Under the pieces are notes generated by a model. It was given only the letters and a program-made list of their open reading frames with translations. It was not told where the DNA came from and did not search any database. This document shows positions 16,949-27,023 of a stretch of DNA of 64,000 bases, in pieces. Position numbers and translations under genes: made by a program. The DNA is taken from assembly GCF_007558815.1 (NCBI RefSeq), contig NZ_VLTJ01000042.1, positions 310,001 through 374,000 of the forward strand, written 5' to 3'. Source of the stretch: Verticiella sediminum (GTDB lineage Bacteria; Pseudomonadota; Gammaproteobacteria; Burkholderiales; Burkholderiaceae_B). Within the stretch, counting starts at the first letter, position 1. Each line of letters starts with the position of its first letter.

Positions 16949-17929
16949 ATGACCATGTCCACGTTCCAACGCTACACGCTCTGCCTGCGCGCCTGCCTGC
17001 TGGCGGCCGCAGTGGCCGCCGCGGGTTCCGCGGCCGCTCAGACCTTCCCCTCCCGCCCCCTCACCATCATCGTGCCCTACGCCGCCGGCGCGACGGATCA
17101 GCAGGCCCGTCAGATGGCCGAGATCGCCTCGCGTGAACTCGGCCAGACCATCGTCGTCGAGAACCGCGAAGGCGCCGGCGGCATGATCGGGGCGAACTTC
17201 GTGGCGTCGTCCAAGCCCGATGGCCATACCATCCTGTACGGCGCACCGGCGGTCATCACCGTCGCTCCCCTGCTCGGTCAGGCGCCATACGGCTATGACG
17301 ACCTGAAAGCCCTCGCGCGCGCCAACATCATTCCCCACCTGCTCGCCGCGCGGGCGGATGCGCCGTTCAAGACGCTGCCCGAACTCGTGGCCTACGCCAA
17401 AGCCAACCCCGGAAAGGTCACCTTCGGCAGCCCGGGCAACGGCACCGCCGTCCACCTGGCCGGCGAAGCCTTCGCCGAAGCGGCCGGCATCGAGCTGAGC
17501 CACGTGCCCTACCGCGGCGTCGCACCCGCCATCACCGCAGCCGCGGGCGGCTTCGTGGACCTGGTGCTCGGCGCACCGGGGCCGATCAACCCACAGGTCG
17601 ACAGCGGCCGCTTGCGCGCACTGGCGCAGTTCGGGGAAGAGCGCACCGACGAGCTGTCTTCGGTACCAACATTGAAGGAAGAAGGCGTGGACCTCGCGCT
17701 GCGTGCCGACTTCGGCTTCTTCGTTCCCAAGGACACGCCCGAGGACGCCATGGAACGCCTGCAGGCGGCCCTCAAGACGGCCATCGAGTCCGACGCCTTT
17801 CGAAAGTCGGTGACGGCGGCGCTCTCCAGCCCGGCTTTCCTGCCGGCGGACGAGTACCAGAAGGTGGTCGACGATGAGTACGCGGTCTATTCGAACGTGG
17901 TGCCCAAGCTGTCCCTGGGCAGCAAATAG
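16949..17929 (+). CDS. Bug/TctC-family periplasmic receptor
   Basis: 326 residues. A Sec signal ends near SAAAQTFP; then LTIIVPYAAGATDQQAR, ENREGAGGMIG and KPDGHTI give the Bug signature. Note the GATDQQAR variant in the ligand loop, where most relatives have GGxxDxxAR. It lies 27 bases after the NTF2-like gene and may belong to the same operon. ATG 16949 or 16955 are both possible starts. No TctAB permease is near. Confidence 0.9.
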   Translation: MTMSTFQRYTLCLRACLLAAAVAAAGSAAAQTFPSRPLTIIVPYAAGATDQQARQMAEIASRELGQTIVVENREGAGGMIGANFVASSKPDGHTILYGAPAVITVAPLLGQAPYGYDDLKALARANIIPHLLAARADAPFKTLPELVAYAKANPGKVTFGSPGNGTAVHLAGEAFAEAAGIELSHVPYRGVAPAITAAAGGFVDLVLGAPGPINPQVDSGRLRALAQFGEERTDELSSVPTLKEEGVDLALRADFGFFVPKDTPEDAMERLQAALKTAIESDAFRKSVTAALSSPAFLPADEYQKVVDDEYAVYSNVVPKLSLGSK

Positions 17930-17939
17930 CGGGGAGAAC

Positions 17940-17966
17940 GCGCGGCAGCCGTCGGGCGTGCCGCGC
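17940..17966. terminator. candidate bidirectional terminator hairpin
   Basis: GCGCGGCA (17940-17947) pairs perfectly with TGCCGCGC (17959-17966) in the short gap between the convergent Bug and GntR genes. No T-run follows, so intrinsic termination is not certain. Confidence 0.45.
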
Positions 17967-17984
17967 AGCCCTTCGGGCACGCGG

Positions 17985-18761
17985 CTACAAGTCGTGGCGC
18001 GCGCTGCTCCATGACGAACCGCCGCCGGCGGCGCTGAACAGCTCCACCGCGTGCTGCATGCGGTCCGAACGGCTATAGAGGTCGGAACAATAGAACGGCA
18101 CGCCCTGCCGGTCGAAGACGGTGCGCTGCTGCAGCAGCAAAGGCGCCCCCACCGCCACGTCCAGCAGTTCCGACAACGGTTTGTCCGCCGCGACCGCGGA
18201 CGACATCTGCCGCAGGCGGTAGCCGCGGACGCCGCCGTGCTTCTGGACCAGGGGGAGGATGCCCCCCTTCGCCAGTTCGGCTCCGATGTCGGCCGGCAGC
18301 CGATCGGCTATTTCGCGGGGAAAGTAGGCCACGCAGTAGGCAATCGGCCCTTCGGGCCGCACGCGGTTCCAACTGATCTGCGTCACGGCCTGTTCCGGCG
18401 CAAGCCGCAGGCGCCCGCGCGCGCTGCGTTCCACGTGGGCAGGCGCGTCGATCATGCCATGGAACTGGTAGCGCGCTTCCGGGTCCTGGATGCGCAAGTC
18501 TTCCAGCGTCAGCGCGCTCCACTCCGGGTTGGTCGGGTCGCTCTCCAGCACGAAGGTGCCGCGCCCGGGAAACCGGCGGACCAGCTTTTCCCGCACGAGC
18601 TGTTCGACCGCCGAGCGGGCGGTATGGCGGCCGACGCCGAATTCGGCCGTGATCTCGTGGTCCGTGGGCAGCAGCGCGCCCACGGCATAGACGCCCGATA
18701 CGATGCGCTCGCGCAGCGTCTGATAGATCCTGTAATACGCGGGAATGGGGTCGCGTGGCAT
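17985..18761 (-). CDS. GntR-family regulator with UTRA domain
   Basis: 258 residues. The winged helix spans YYRIYQTLRERIVSGVYAVG through FGVGRHTARSAVEQLVREKL and RFPGRGTFV; the remainder is a UTRA domain with SWNRVRPEGPIAYCVAYFP and QGVPFYCSDLYSRSDRM. It is transcribed in the same direction as the dppC-like gene, 45 bases downstream of it, and is likely the operon's own regulator. A second regulator, IclR, lies at the other end of the transporter locus. Confidence 0.85.
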   Translation of the reverse strand: MPRDPIPAYYRIYQTLRERIVSGVYAVGALLPTDHEITAEFGVGRHTARSAVEQLVREKLVRRFPGRGTFVLESDPTNPEWSALTLEDLRIQDPEARYQFHGMIDAPAHVERSARGRLRLAPEQAVTQISWNRVRPEGPIAYCVAYFPREIADRLPADIGAELAKGGILPLVQKHGGVRGYRLRQMSSAVAADKPLSELLDVAVGAPLLLQQRTVFDRQGVPFYCSDLYSRSDRMQHAVELFSAAGGGSSWSSARHDL

Positions 18762-18805
18762 GGGTGATAGATCGGCTTGGAAGCGCCGGGATTATAAGAG
18801 TTGTT

Positions 18806-19654
18806 TCAACGCTGACGCGACCGCATGGGGTCGAGCGCTTCGCGCAGGCCATTGCCCAGCAGGTTGATGCCCAGCACCAGCAGGATGATGGCACAGCCCG
18901 CCAGATTGGCGATCCACGGCGCCACCAGCAGCCGGTCGCGGCCTTCGGCGAGAATATTGCCCCAGGTCGCCGTCGGTGGCGGCAGGCCCAGCCCGAGAAA
19001 GCTCAAGGCCGTCTCCTGCAGGATGATCTGCGCCACCTGCAGGGTGGCGATCACGGTGAGCATCGGCACGATCTGCGGCAGGATGTGCCGCCGCATGATG
19101 TAGCCGCCGCCCGCGCCCGCCGCGGTGGCCGCCTCGACGAAGCCGCGCTCGCGCAGCGAACGCGTGCTGTTGAACACGATGCGCGTATAGGTCTCCCAGC
19201 CCGACAGGCCCAGGACCAGGATGAGTACGACGATGCCGCCGCCGAACACCGCGACGACGACGATCGCCAGCAGCACGTCGGGCACGGCCTGGTAGGCGTC
19301 GGCGAACCGCATGATGAGCTGTTCGGTGCGCCCGCCGACGTAGCCGGCGACCAGCCCCAGCAGCGCGCCGACCACCAGCCCCAGCGCCATCGCGCACAGG
19401 CCGACGGTGATCGACAGCCGCGAACCGTAGATCAGGCGCGACAGCAGGTCGCGCCCGAAGTTGTCGGTACCCAGCGGGTACGCCCACTCGCCGCCTTCCA
19501 TCCATGCCGGCGGCTGCAGCCGCAGCATGAGGCTTTGCGCGTACGGGTCATGCGGCGCGATCAGCGGCGCCAGCAGCGCGACCAGGCACATGCCGGCCAC
19601 CAGCGCCGCTCCGATGGCGAGTTTCGTGCGCGAACCGAACCAGCCTGCCCGCAT
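18806..19654 (-). CDS. peptide-type ABC importer permease (DppC/OppC-like)
   Basis: 282 residues with an N-terminal cytoplasmic stretch, one early transmembrane helix (LAIGAALVAGMCLVALLAPL), the DPYAQSLMLRLQPP extracellular loop typical of OppC/DppC, and five further helices. The EAA loop lies at FVEAATAAGAGGGYIMRRHI. One base separates it from the dppB-like gene. It forms half of the channel of the five-part importer spread over both strands here. Confidence 0.9.
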   Translation of the reverse strand: MRAGWFGSRTKLAIGAALVAGMCLVALLAPLIAPHDPYAQSLMLRLQPPAWMEGGEWAYPLGTDNFGRDLLSRLIYGSRLSITVGLCAMALGLVVGALLGLVAGYVGGRTEQLIMRFADAYQAVPDVLLAIVVVAVFGGGIVVLILVLGLSGWETYTRIVFNSTRSLRERGFVEAATAAGAGGGYIMRRHILPQIVPMLTVIATLQVAQIILQETALSFLGLGLPPPTATWGNILAEGRDRLLVAPWIANLAGCAIILLVLGINLLGNGLREALDPMRSRQR

Positions 19655-19655
19655 G

Positions 19656-20570
19656 TCAGCGCTGCCTGATGCGCGGGTCGATCGCCGCCTGCGCGATGTC
19701 GACCAGCAGGCTGGCGACGACGATGGTCAGCGCGATGACGAGCACGCCCGCGATCACGATGGGCACGTCGCGCTGGAAGATGGCGCTGACCATCAGGCGC
19801 CCGACGCCGGGCCAGGCGAATACGGACTCGGTCACCACCGAACCGCCGACGAGCCGGCCGAGCTGCACGCCGATCAGGCTGATGACCGGGTTGATCGAAT
19901 TGGGCAGCACGTGCCGCCACAGCGCCCGCGTCGCGCTCGCGCCGCGCGCGCGGGCGGTCGTCACGAACGGCTCGCGCATCATCTCCAGCGTGGCCACGCG
20001 CATGACGAGGATGAAGTTGGGCAGCAGGAACACGGCCAGCGTGAGCGTGGGCAGCACGCGGTGGCTCCAGTCGCCGCGGCCCGACGTGGGCAGCCAGCCC
20101 AGATGCAGGGCGAAGAACTGGATCAGCAGGATCCCGAGCCAGAAGCTGGGCATGGACTGCCCCACCACGGCCAGCGTCGACAGCGCGAAGTCGGGCAGCC
20201 TGTCCTTCCACACCGCGCATGCCACGCCGGCCAGCACGCCCAGGACCACCGCGATGGCGAGCGCCGATACCAGCAGCTCGACCGTCGCGCCCAGCCGCCC
20301 AAGGACGACCTGCATCGCGTCGGTGTGAAACTGCAGGCTGGTGCCGAAGTTGCCGTGCAGCAGGTCGACCAGGAAATAGCCGAACTGCACCGGAATCGAT
20401 TTGTCCAGGTGCAGTTGCTCGCGCAGCATCGCCTCCTGCTCGGGCGTGGCCTCGATGCCGAGATAGATCGCCACCGGATCGCCCGTCAGCCGCAGCACGA
20501 CGAACACGAACGCGGTCACCAGCAGCAGCGGCACCGGCAACAGCAGCAGCCGCCTCAGCACATAGCGCAT
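19656..20570 (-). CDS. peptide-type ABC importer permease (DppB/OppB-like)
   Basis: 304 residues beginning with the classic MRYVLRRLLLLPVPLLLVT helix and the LRLTGDPVAIYLG motif of DppB/OppB. The EAA loop is at TARARGASATRALWRHVLPN. Six transmembrane helices are visible. It is 16 bases downstream of the binding-protein gene and forms the heterodimeric pore with the DppC-like protein. Confidence 0.9.
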   Translation of the reverse strand: MRYVLRRLLLLPVPLLLVTAFVFVVLRLTGDPVAIYLGIEATPEQEAMLREQLHLDKSIPVQFGYFLVDLLHGNFGTSLQFHTDAMQVVLGRLGATVELLVSALAIAVVLGVLAGVACAVWKDRLPDFALSTLAVVGQSMPSFWLGILLIQFFALHLGWLPTSGRGDWSHRVLPTLTLAVFLLPNFILVMRVATLEMMREPFVTTARARGASATRALWRHVLPNSINPVISLIGVQLGRLVGGSVVTESVFAWPGVGRLMVSAIFQRDVPIVIAGVLVIALTIVVASLLVDIAQAAIDPRIRQR

Positions 20571-20586
20571 GATGGCATCCGGCCGT

Positions 20587-22089
20587 CTACTCGACGCGCA
20601 CCCTGGCCAGGCGCAGCAGCGAGTCGCGCGCCGGCGTCCAGCCTTGCACCGCGGCGCTGCGCGCGGAGATGCGCGGCAGGCCGAACAGGAAGATCGAGGG
20701 GACCTCGTCGTACATGATCTGCATCATGCGGTGGTACGCCTTCAGGCGCTCGGCGTCGTCCAGCGTGGAGCGGCCGTCCTTCCAGAGCTGGTCGAACTCG
20801 GCGCTGGTCCAGTAGTTGCGCTTGCTCGCCTCGGTATACCAGACGGTGCTGAAATCGGCGTCGCCCACGCTGAACCAGCCGATCTGGTAGATGGGCCCCT
20901 GCTCGCGTGCGCGGTCGAGCTGCGACCAGACGCCCGCCTCCAGGTTGTTCACCGTCGTCTTGACGCCCACCTCGCTCATCATGCCGGCCGCGGCGTTCGC
21001 GATGTCGATGTCCGACAGGTAGCGCCCCGACATCGTCTTGATCTCGGTCGTGAATCCCTGCGGATAGCCGGCCTGCGCCAGCAGCTCGCGCGCCTTCGCG
21101 GGGTCGTAGGGCCGGGCTTCGATGTCCGGGTTGTGGCCGAACGTGTTCCGGGTCACGAGCTGGCCGTCGAGCACCGAGCCGTAGCCGCCGAGCATCTGCT
21201 TGAGCAGCAGCTCCTTGTCGATCGCGTAGTCCACCGCCTGGCGCACGCGCTTGTCGTCGAAGGGCTTCTCCCGGGTGTCGAAGGTCAGCACCAGGCTCAC
21301 CGACGACTCCACGGCATCGATCTCGATGCCGCGACGCCTCTGCAGCGAGGGCAGCAGGTCCACGGGGACCTCCTCGATGACGTGGGTTTCGCCGGCGATC
21401 AGGGACGACACGCGCGTCGCGCCTTCGGAAATGCCGCGGATGCGCAGCTTCTTCATGGCCGGCGCGCCGCCCCAGTAGTCCTCGTTGGCCACCAGGTCGT
21501 AGTATTCGTTGGGCACCAGCGTGTCGAACTTCCAGGGGCCGGTGCCGACCGGCTTGCGCTGCGCCTCGGCCGCGCCCAGTTGCTCCGAAATCGCCTTCTG
21601 CTCGATCGCGATGTCGGCCAGCCCGCGCAGCAGCAGCGGCGCGGGCGATTCGGTGAAGATGTCGACGGTGTCGTCGTCGACGACCTCGGTCGAGACCACG
21701 CCCTCGATGCGCCCCTTGCGCACGTACACGGTCTTGGGGTCGGTGACGTAGTCGATGGTGTATTTCACGTCGGCCGCGGTGAAGGGCGTGCCGTCGTGCC
21801 ACTTGACGTCCTTGCGCAGATGGAAGCGCCAGTGCGTGGGCGAGAGCATTTCCCAGCGCTCGGCGAGCGCCGGCTGCAGTTGGTCGTCGGCATCCCGGGC
21901 CACGAGCGGCTCCCAGGTCTGGAACACCAGGCTCAGCACGAAATAGCCGCCCGCCGCGGGGCTTACCGTCGTGGGTGCCTGCGATACGCCCACCACCAAG
22001 GTATCGGTGGCGGCCTGCGCGGACCAGGATGCGAAGCAGGCCGCGCCCGCCAGGGCCGCGGCGCGGAGAAGGCCGGTGAGTCGTTGCAT
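20587..22089 (-). CDS. peptide-type ABC importer binding protein (family 5, DppA/OppA-like)
   Basis: 500 residues. ATG 22089 follows AAGGG and opens a Sec signal cleaved near AQAATD. Family-5 features are the early DTLVVGVSQAPTTVSPAAGG, the WRFHLRKDVKWHDGTPFTAADV block and PVGTGPWKF. Family members bind di- or oligopeptides, but also nickel, heme, sugars or amides. Located between permeases and two DUF1028 genes, it probably presents the compound those proteins act on. Confidence 0.9.
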   Translation of the reverse strand: MQRLTGLLRAAALAGAACFASWSAQAATDTLVVGVSQAPTTVSPAAGGYFVLSLVFQTWEPLVARDADDQLQPALAERWEMLSPTHWRFHLRKDVKWHDGTPFTAADVKYTIDYVTDPKTVYVRKGRIEGVVSTEVVDDDTVDIFTESPAPLLLRGLADIAIEQKAISEQLGAAEAQRKPVGTGPWKFDTLVPNEYYDLVANEDYWGGAPAMKKLRIRGISEGATRVSSLIAGETHVIEEVPVDLLPSLQRRRGIEIDAVESSVSLVLTFDTREKPFDDKRVRQAVDYAIDKELLLKQMLGGYGSVLDGQLVTRNTFGHNPDIEARPYDPAKARELLAQAGYPQGFTTEIKTMSGRYLSDIDIANAAAGMMSEVGVKTTVNNLEAGVWSQLDRAREQGPIYQIGWFSVGDADFSTVWYTEASKRNYWTSAEFDQLWKDGRSTLDDAERLKAYHRMMQIMYDEVPSIFLFGLPRISARSAAVQGWTPARDSLLRLARVRVE

Positions 22090-22154
22090 GATGCCCTTTT
22101 TGATCCAAGACAACGAAGAAAGCGCGCCCCGCGCATGGCGCGGCGCCGCCGGAT

Positions 22155-22838
22155 TCAGCCCGCCGCCTGCTGGGCGCGCCAATGGTCGTCGCGCGGCAGG
22201 CGCGGGTTGTAGGGACGCTCGGCGTAGTACGGCAACAGGGGCCGGAACCATTCGAAGACCCGCCGCAGTTCGCCGATGGGCTCGTCGTGCAGATCCACGC
22301 GCAGGTCGATGTAGGCGAACGGCTCGTCGCCGTAGACCCAGAGCCCCGACGAAAAATGCCCGTCGGCCTGGCCGCCCGCCGCGCCGCCGGCCTGCACGGC
22401 GCGAACCAGCCGCTCCTCGAGCACTTCGTCGCCGGTGGAACGCATCGAATCGGCCATGGCCTCGATCACCTGGGGGCCGACGACGCCGTTGCCCATCACC
22501 AGCCAACCCTCGCCGACGATGTGGCTGGCGTGCTCGCCGTTCTCGCTGCCGGTGAAGGCGGCCGCGTGGCCCCAGGCGTCGACCACGCCGATCTGCCGCA
22601 ACCCGGCGTTCGGATCGCTTGCCTGCAGGTCCGCGATGATCTTGCCGGCATGCCAGCCCTGGGCAACCAGCTTCTGGCAGAGCAGCCACAGGCGCGGATC
22701 GGCGATGGCCTGCACCGAGGCCGCCCCCATGCGCGGCACCACGACCGGACAACGGTTGCCCACCGCCGGCGCGTGCGTGGCCATGGCCACGCCCAGCATC
22801 TTCGTGCGCGGGCAACGTCCCACTACGGTGAAAGTCAT
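22155..22838 (-). CDS. DUF1028-family protein (putative Ntn-hydrolase), copy A
   Basis: 227 residues. ATG 22838 with upstream GAGGAAG begins MTFTVVGRCPRTKMLG. DUF1028 belongs to the Ntn-hydrolase clan; after removal of Met, Thr2 would be an N-terminal nucleophile, which is inference. Other conserved blocks are VVVPRMGAASVQAIADPRL, SHIVGEGWLVMGN, AGGAAGGQADGHFSSGLWVY and YIDLRVDLHDEPIGELRRVFEW. It overlaps copy B by ATGA and precedes the binding-protein gene. Biochemical role is not established; an amidase-like activity on an imported peptide or amide fits the context. Confidence 0.85.
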   Translation of the reverse strand: MTFTVVGRCPRTKMLGVAMATHAPAVGNRCPVVVPRMGAASVQAIADPRLWLLCQKLVAQGWHAGKIIADLQASDPNAGLRQIGVVDAWGHAAAFTGSENGEHASHIVGEGWLVMGNGVVGPQVIEAMADSMRSTGDEVLEERLVRAVQAGGAAGGQADGHFSSGLWVYGDEPFAYIDLRVDLHDEPIGELRRVFEWFRPLLPYYAERPYNPRLPRDDHWRAQQAAG

Positions 22839-23587
22839 GCGGCTTCCTCTTTGACGGATCCAACACCCGGGGACGCCTCGCCCGGGGCGCGGCGGGCCAG
22901 CCACTCGGCCTCCGAGCCGATGATGTGCGGCTGCCACGGACGGGTTTCGTAATAGTCAACCAGCGGCTTGTAGAGTTCGAACAGACGGCGCAGCTCGCCG
23001 ATCGGCTCGTCGTGCTCGTCCACGCGCAGGTCGATCAGCGCATAGGGCTGCGCGTGATACACGAGCAGCGCGGCCGAATGCTGGCCGCCATGCTGGCCGC
23101 CGGCATCGCGCCCGGCCTCGAGTGCGGCCATGAGGCGCGCTTCCACCGGCTGCCCGGCCATGGCGCGATAGACGTCGCGCATGGCCGAAGCGGTGCGCTC
23201 GGAGATCAGTCCGTTGCCCATCGCCACCATATCGGGCTCGCAGAAATGGCCGGACCAGTCCTTGTTGGCCGCACCCGTGCGCGCGACAGCGTTGCCATCA
23301 CGGTCGATCACCGAGATCTGGCGGTGTTCGATGTGCGGATCGCTCGCCGCGATCTCGTCGAGCACGCGCTGCGCGGAATAGCCCAGTTCCAGCAAGCGCG
23401 TCCCGAGGGGCCCGAGCCGGGGGTCGGTCACCGCCATCGTTACCACGACACCCAGGCCGGGCACGATGAACGGGCAGCGCGCGCCCACGCACATCGGACG
23501 CGTCGAGATCGCCACGCCGTACTTCCCCGTTTCCGGGCAACGCGCGGAAATCGCGAACGTCGAAAACTCTTCGCCAATTGGCATCAT
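22835..23587 (-). CDS. DUF1028-family protein (putative Ntn-hydrolase), copy B
   Basis: 250 residues, first gene of the leftward operon. It shares FAISARCPETGKYGVAIS, VVTMAVTDPRLG, MVAMGNGLISERT, GRDAGGQHGGQHSAALLVY and LIDLRVDEHDEPIGELRRLF with the other two copies. Unlike copies A and C, the conserved segment is preceded by nine extra residues (MMPIGEEFS), so the Thr corresponding to Thr2 is not exposed by simple Met removal. There is no alternative start codon at the expected place. A C-terminal tail of about 20 residues is extra too. Confidence 0.85.
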   Translation of the reverse strand: MMPIGEEFSTFAISARCPETGKYGVAISTRPMCVGARCPFIVPGLGVVVTMAVTDPRLGPLGTRLLELGYSAQRVLDEIAASDPHIEHRQISVIDRDGNAVARTGAANKDWSGHFCEPDMVAMGNGLISERTASAMRDVYRAMAGQPVEARLMAALEAGRDAGGQHGGQHSAALLVYHAQPYALIDLRVDEHDEPIGELRRLFELYKPLVDYYETRPWQPHIIGSEAEWLARRAPGEASPGVGSVKEEAA

Positions 23588-23762
23588 TCCTGCTTGCTCC
23601 GCTGATGGCCCGGCGTTTCGGTAAAGGACAATATCCGGCGACCATTGTCCAATTATCCGGTCATTTAATTCCTTGAGTCAACTGGGTTTTTTTCGTCATT
23701 GCGTCGATCATGAAAGGCAAATATCCTATTGTCCGAGTATTTAAATATCGGAGATGGGCACG
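23588..23762. promoter_or_regulatory. divergent regulatory region with GGACAAT / ATTGTCC sites
   Basis: This AT-richer stretch separates the two arms of the transporter locus. GGACAAT (23626-23632) and ATTGTCC (23644-23650) form an inverted repeat with an 11-base spacer near the leftward start. Another ATTGTCC sits at 23728-23734 near the rightward start. A palindrome TATTTAAATA (23738-23747) lies just before the GGAG ribosome site of copy C. These are candidate operators for the flanking GntR or IclR regulator. Confidence 0.6.
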
Positions 23763-24532
23763 ATGACGTTCACGATCGCAGCACGCTGTCCCGAGACGGG
23801 CTCTCTCGGGATCTGCATTGCCACCAGCTCGCCCGCGGTAGGTTCACGTTGCGTGCATGTCATGCACAATGTCGGCGTCATCGCGCACCAGGCCACGCCC
23901 GAACCGCGGCTGGCGCGCACCGGCATGGAGCTGCTGCGCATGGGCTTCAAGGCGCCCAAGGTTCTGCGCGAACTCGAAGACGGCGACGTGGACATCGAGT
24001 TCCGCCAGATCGCGGTGATCGACGTGCACGGCACGGCCGTGGCGCGCACGGGCCGCAACAACATGTCCCACGCGAGCCACAAGGTGGGCGACGGATTCGT
24101 CGCGCTGGGCAACCTGCTGGAAGGCGCGCACGTCGTGGACGCGATCCACGACGCCTATCTGGCCCATGCAAGCGCCCCCTTCGACGAACGCCTCCTGCGC
24201 GCCATCGAGGCCGGCCGCGACGCGGGCGGCCAGGTCGAAGGCCAGACGTCCGCCGCCATCCTGGTCTACGATCGCAAGGCGGTGGCGCGCATCGACCTGC
24301 GCGTCGATCTTGCGCTCGAACCGATAGCCGAGCTGCGCCGGCAGTTCGACTGGTTCCAGGCGCTGGTGCCTTTCTACGAAGAACGCTGCGACAACCCGCG
24401 CGTGGGCCGCCACAAGGATTGGCTCAAGGAACGCGGCATCGAGCGCCAGTTCGGCGTTCCGCCGCCGCATGTGGCCGCGGAACGCGCGGCGCAGCAAGCG
24501 CAGGCTGCCGGCCAGCCGCCGAAAGACGCCTG

Positions 24533-24533
<1 letters not shown>
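23763..24533 (+). CDS. DUF1028-family protein (putative Ntn-hydrolase), copy C
   Basis: 256 residues from ATG 23763, chosen over ATG 23754 because GGAG (23750-23753) is nine bases before it and the protein then begins [16 protein letters not shown], as in copy A with Thr2. Conserved parts are [52 protein letters not shown] and [20 protein letters not shown]. It opens the rightward arm and its stop overlaps the start of the DppD-like gene (TGATG). Three paralogs in one locus suggest different specificities or a hetero-oligomer. Confidence 0.85.
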
Positions 24534-25509
<976 letters not shown>

Positions 25510-25513
<4 letters not shown>

Positions 25514-26616
25514 GCGGCCCCGCACGGCCGCCCGAAGGGGACGCTCCCTCCCACGGGGAGGATGTCGCGCAGCGACAGGTGGGCACACCCATCAGCGGCC
25601 CCGCACGGACGCCCGAAGGGGACGCTCCCGGTGAGCCGCTGCTCGAGGCGCGAGGCCTCCAGCGCCATTTCCCGGTGCTGGGCGGCCCGCTGGGCATCAC
25701 GCGCGTGGGCGCAGTACGCGCGGTCGACGGCGTCGACCTCACCGTGATGCGCGGCGAAACGCTGGGCCTGGTCGGCGAAAGCGGCTGCGGCAAATCCACG
25801 CTCGGCCGGCTGCTCATCCGGCTGCTCGACCCCACGGCCGGCAGCATCCATCTCGAAGGGCGTGACCTGAGCAGCGCAGCCGGCGCGGAACTGCGCGCGC
25901 TGCGCCGCCGCTTCCAGATGATCTTCCAGGATCCGTTCGGCTCGCTCAACCCGCGCATGACGGTGGACGAACTGGTCACCGAGCCGCTGCGCCTGGCCGG
26001 CGCGCCGCGCGCCCAGCGTCGCGCGCGCGCCCTCGAACTGCTGGCCATGGTCGGGCTCTCGGCCGAGCACGCGCGGCGCTATGCGCACCAGTTCTCGGGC
26101 GGGCAGCGCCAGCGCATCGGTATCGCGCGCGCGTTGGCGCTCGAACCGGCGCTGATCGTCTGCGACGAGCCGGTCTCGGCGCTGGACGTGTCCATCCAGG
26201 CGCAGGTGGTCAACCTGTTGCGCGACATCCAGCGCGATCACGGGCTGACTTACCTCTTCGTCTCGCACGACCTGCGCGTGGTGCGCCATATTGCCGATCG
26301 CGTGGCGGTCATGTACCTGGGCCGCATCGTGGAACTGGCCGACAAGCGCTCGCTCTATGCGGCGCCGGCGCATCCGTACACGCGCGCGCTGCTGGCCGCC
26401 GCCCCCGTGCTCGATCCGGGCCGCGAGCGCCGCAAGAGCCCGCCGCGCGGCGAGATCCCGAGTGCGATGCACCCTCCCCCCGGCTGCGCCTTCCACCCGC
26501 GCTGCCCGATGGCCGCGGCGCGCTGCCGGGAGGAGCGGCCGCTGTTGCGCGCCGTCGGCGCGCGGATGGTGGCCTGCCATTTCGCCGACGCCGACGGTCA
26601 ATTGTCAGGTCAATAG
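25510..26616 (+). CDS. peptide-type ABC importer ATPase (DppF/OppF-like) with repeat-derived N terminus
   Basis: 368 residues. Walker [11 protein letters not shown]-loop [13 protein letters not shown], signature FSGGQRQR, Walker [13 protein letters not shown] and H-loop [10 protein letters not shown] are intact, as is the C-terminal [10 protein letters not shown] and [17 protein letters not shown]. The conserved protein starts only near residue 42 ([19 protein letters not shown]). The first 41 residues come from an in-frame 81-base tandem repeat of an intergenic-type element, giving [13 protein letters not shown] and [13 protein letters not shown]. This tail is unlikely to be functional. Start overlaps the DppD stop. 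Confidence 0.85.
25513..25629 (+). repeat. dispersed repeat element inside coding sequence, tandemly duplicated
   Basis: A 36-base unit starting AGCGGCCCCGCACGG at 25513-25548 recurs at 25594-25629 with one mismatch, an 81-base period that keeps frame. The part CGGCCGCCCGAAGG matches the intergenic repeats at 58215 and 62574, and the inner GTCGCGCAGCGACAGGTGGG echoes their CAGCGAACGCAG...GTGGGGG segment. Confidence 0.75.
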
Positions 26617-27023
26617 CTCGGCAAACTAGCGGCAACCCCCGTTTCTGGCGACGCGCAAATGGGATCGCCATGCGGTCATGGCCAGCTTCCTGCATCGCCC
26701 CACCCGCCCCGACGCGCCCGCGGTCTTCCGATCCGCACGTTCCTGCGCGACTGCCCTTCGTCATCGCCGCGATGCGGCTGCATGTCATCGCCCGCGGCAG
26801 CCGCCCTCGCCATGCCCTTCGATCTCGACCCTGCCAAGGGTGGCCTACCTCGTCAGCGCCGACGTCTCCGAGGCGACGACGAGAAATTTCGTACAGCAAA
26901 ATTAGGGTATCACCTATACGCTCTTCCTGGACAGAGACGGAGAGAGAAATATAGACTCTCTCGCACAATGACAGGACATTGCTGAAAACCGTGCCTTCAA
27001 AAGAGTTTCATTCTACAAAACCC
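26617..27023. promoter_or_regulatory. 407-base intergenic region with GAGAGAG/CTCTCTC palindrome before iclR
   Basis: No supported gene: small open frames on both strands lack ribosome sites and family features. Near its right end GAGAGAG (26940-26946) and CTCTCTC (26956-26962) form a perfect inverted repeat with a 9-base spacer, about 60 bases before the IclR start, the usual place for an autoregulatory operator. The remainder shows no recognised structure. Confidence 0.5.

Noticed and set aside
26617-26985. Small overlapping open frames (about 60-110 codons) before iclR
   Set aside because: They lack ribosome sites and homology-like features, and overlap each other in several frames.
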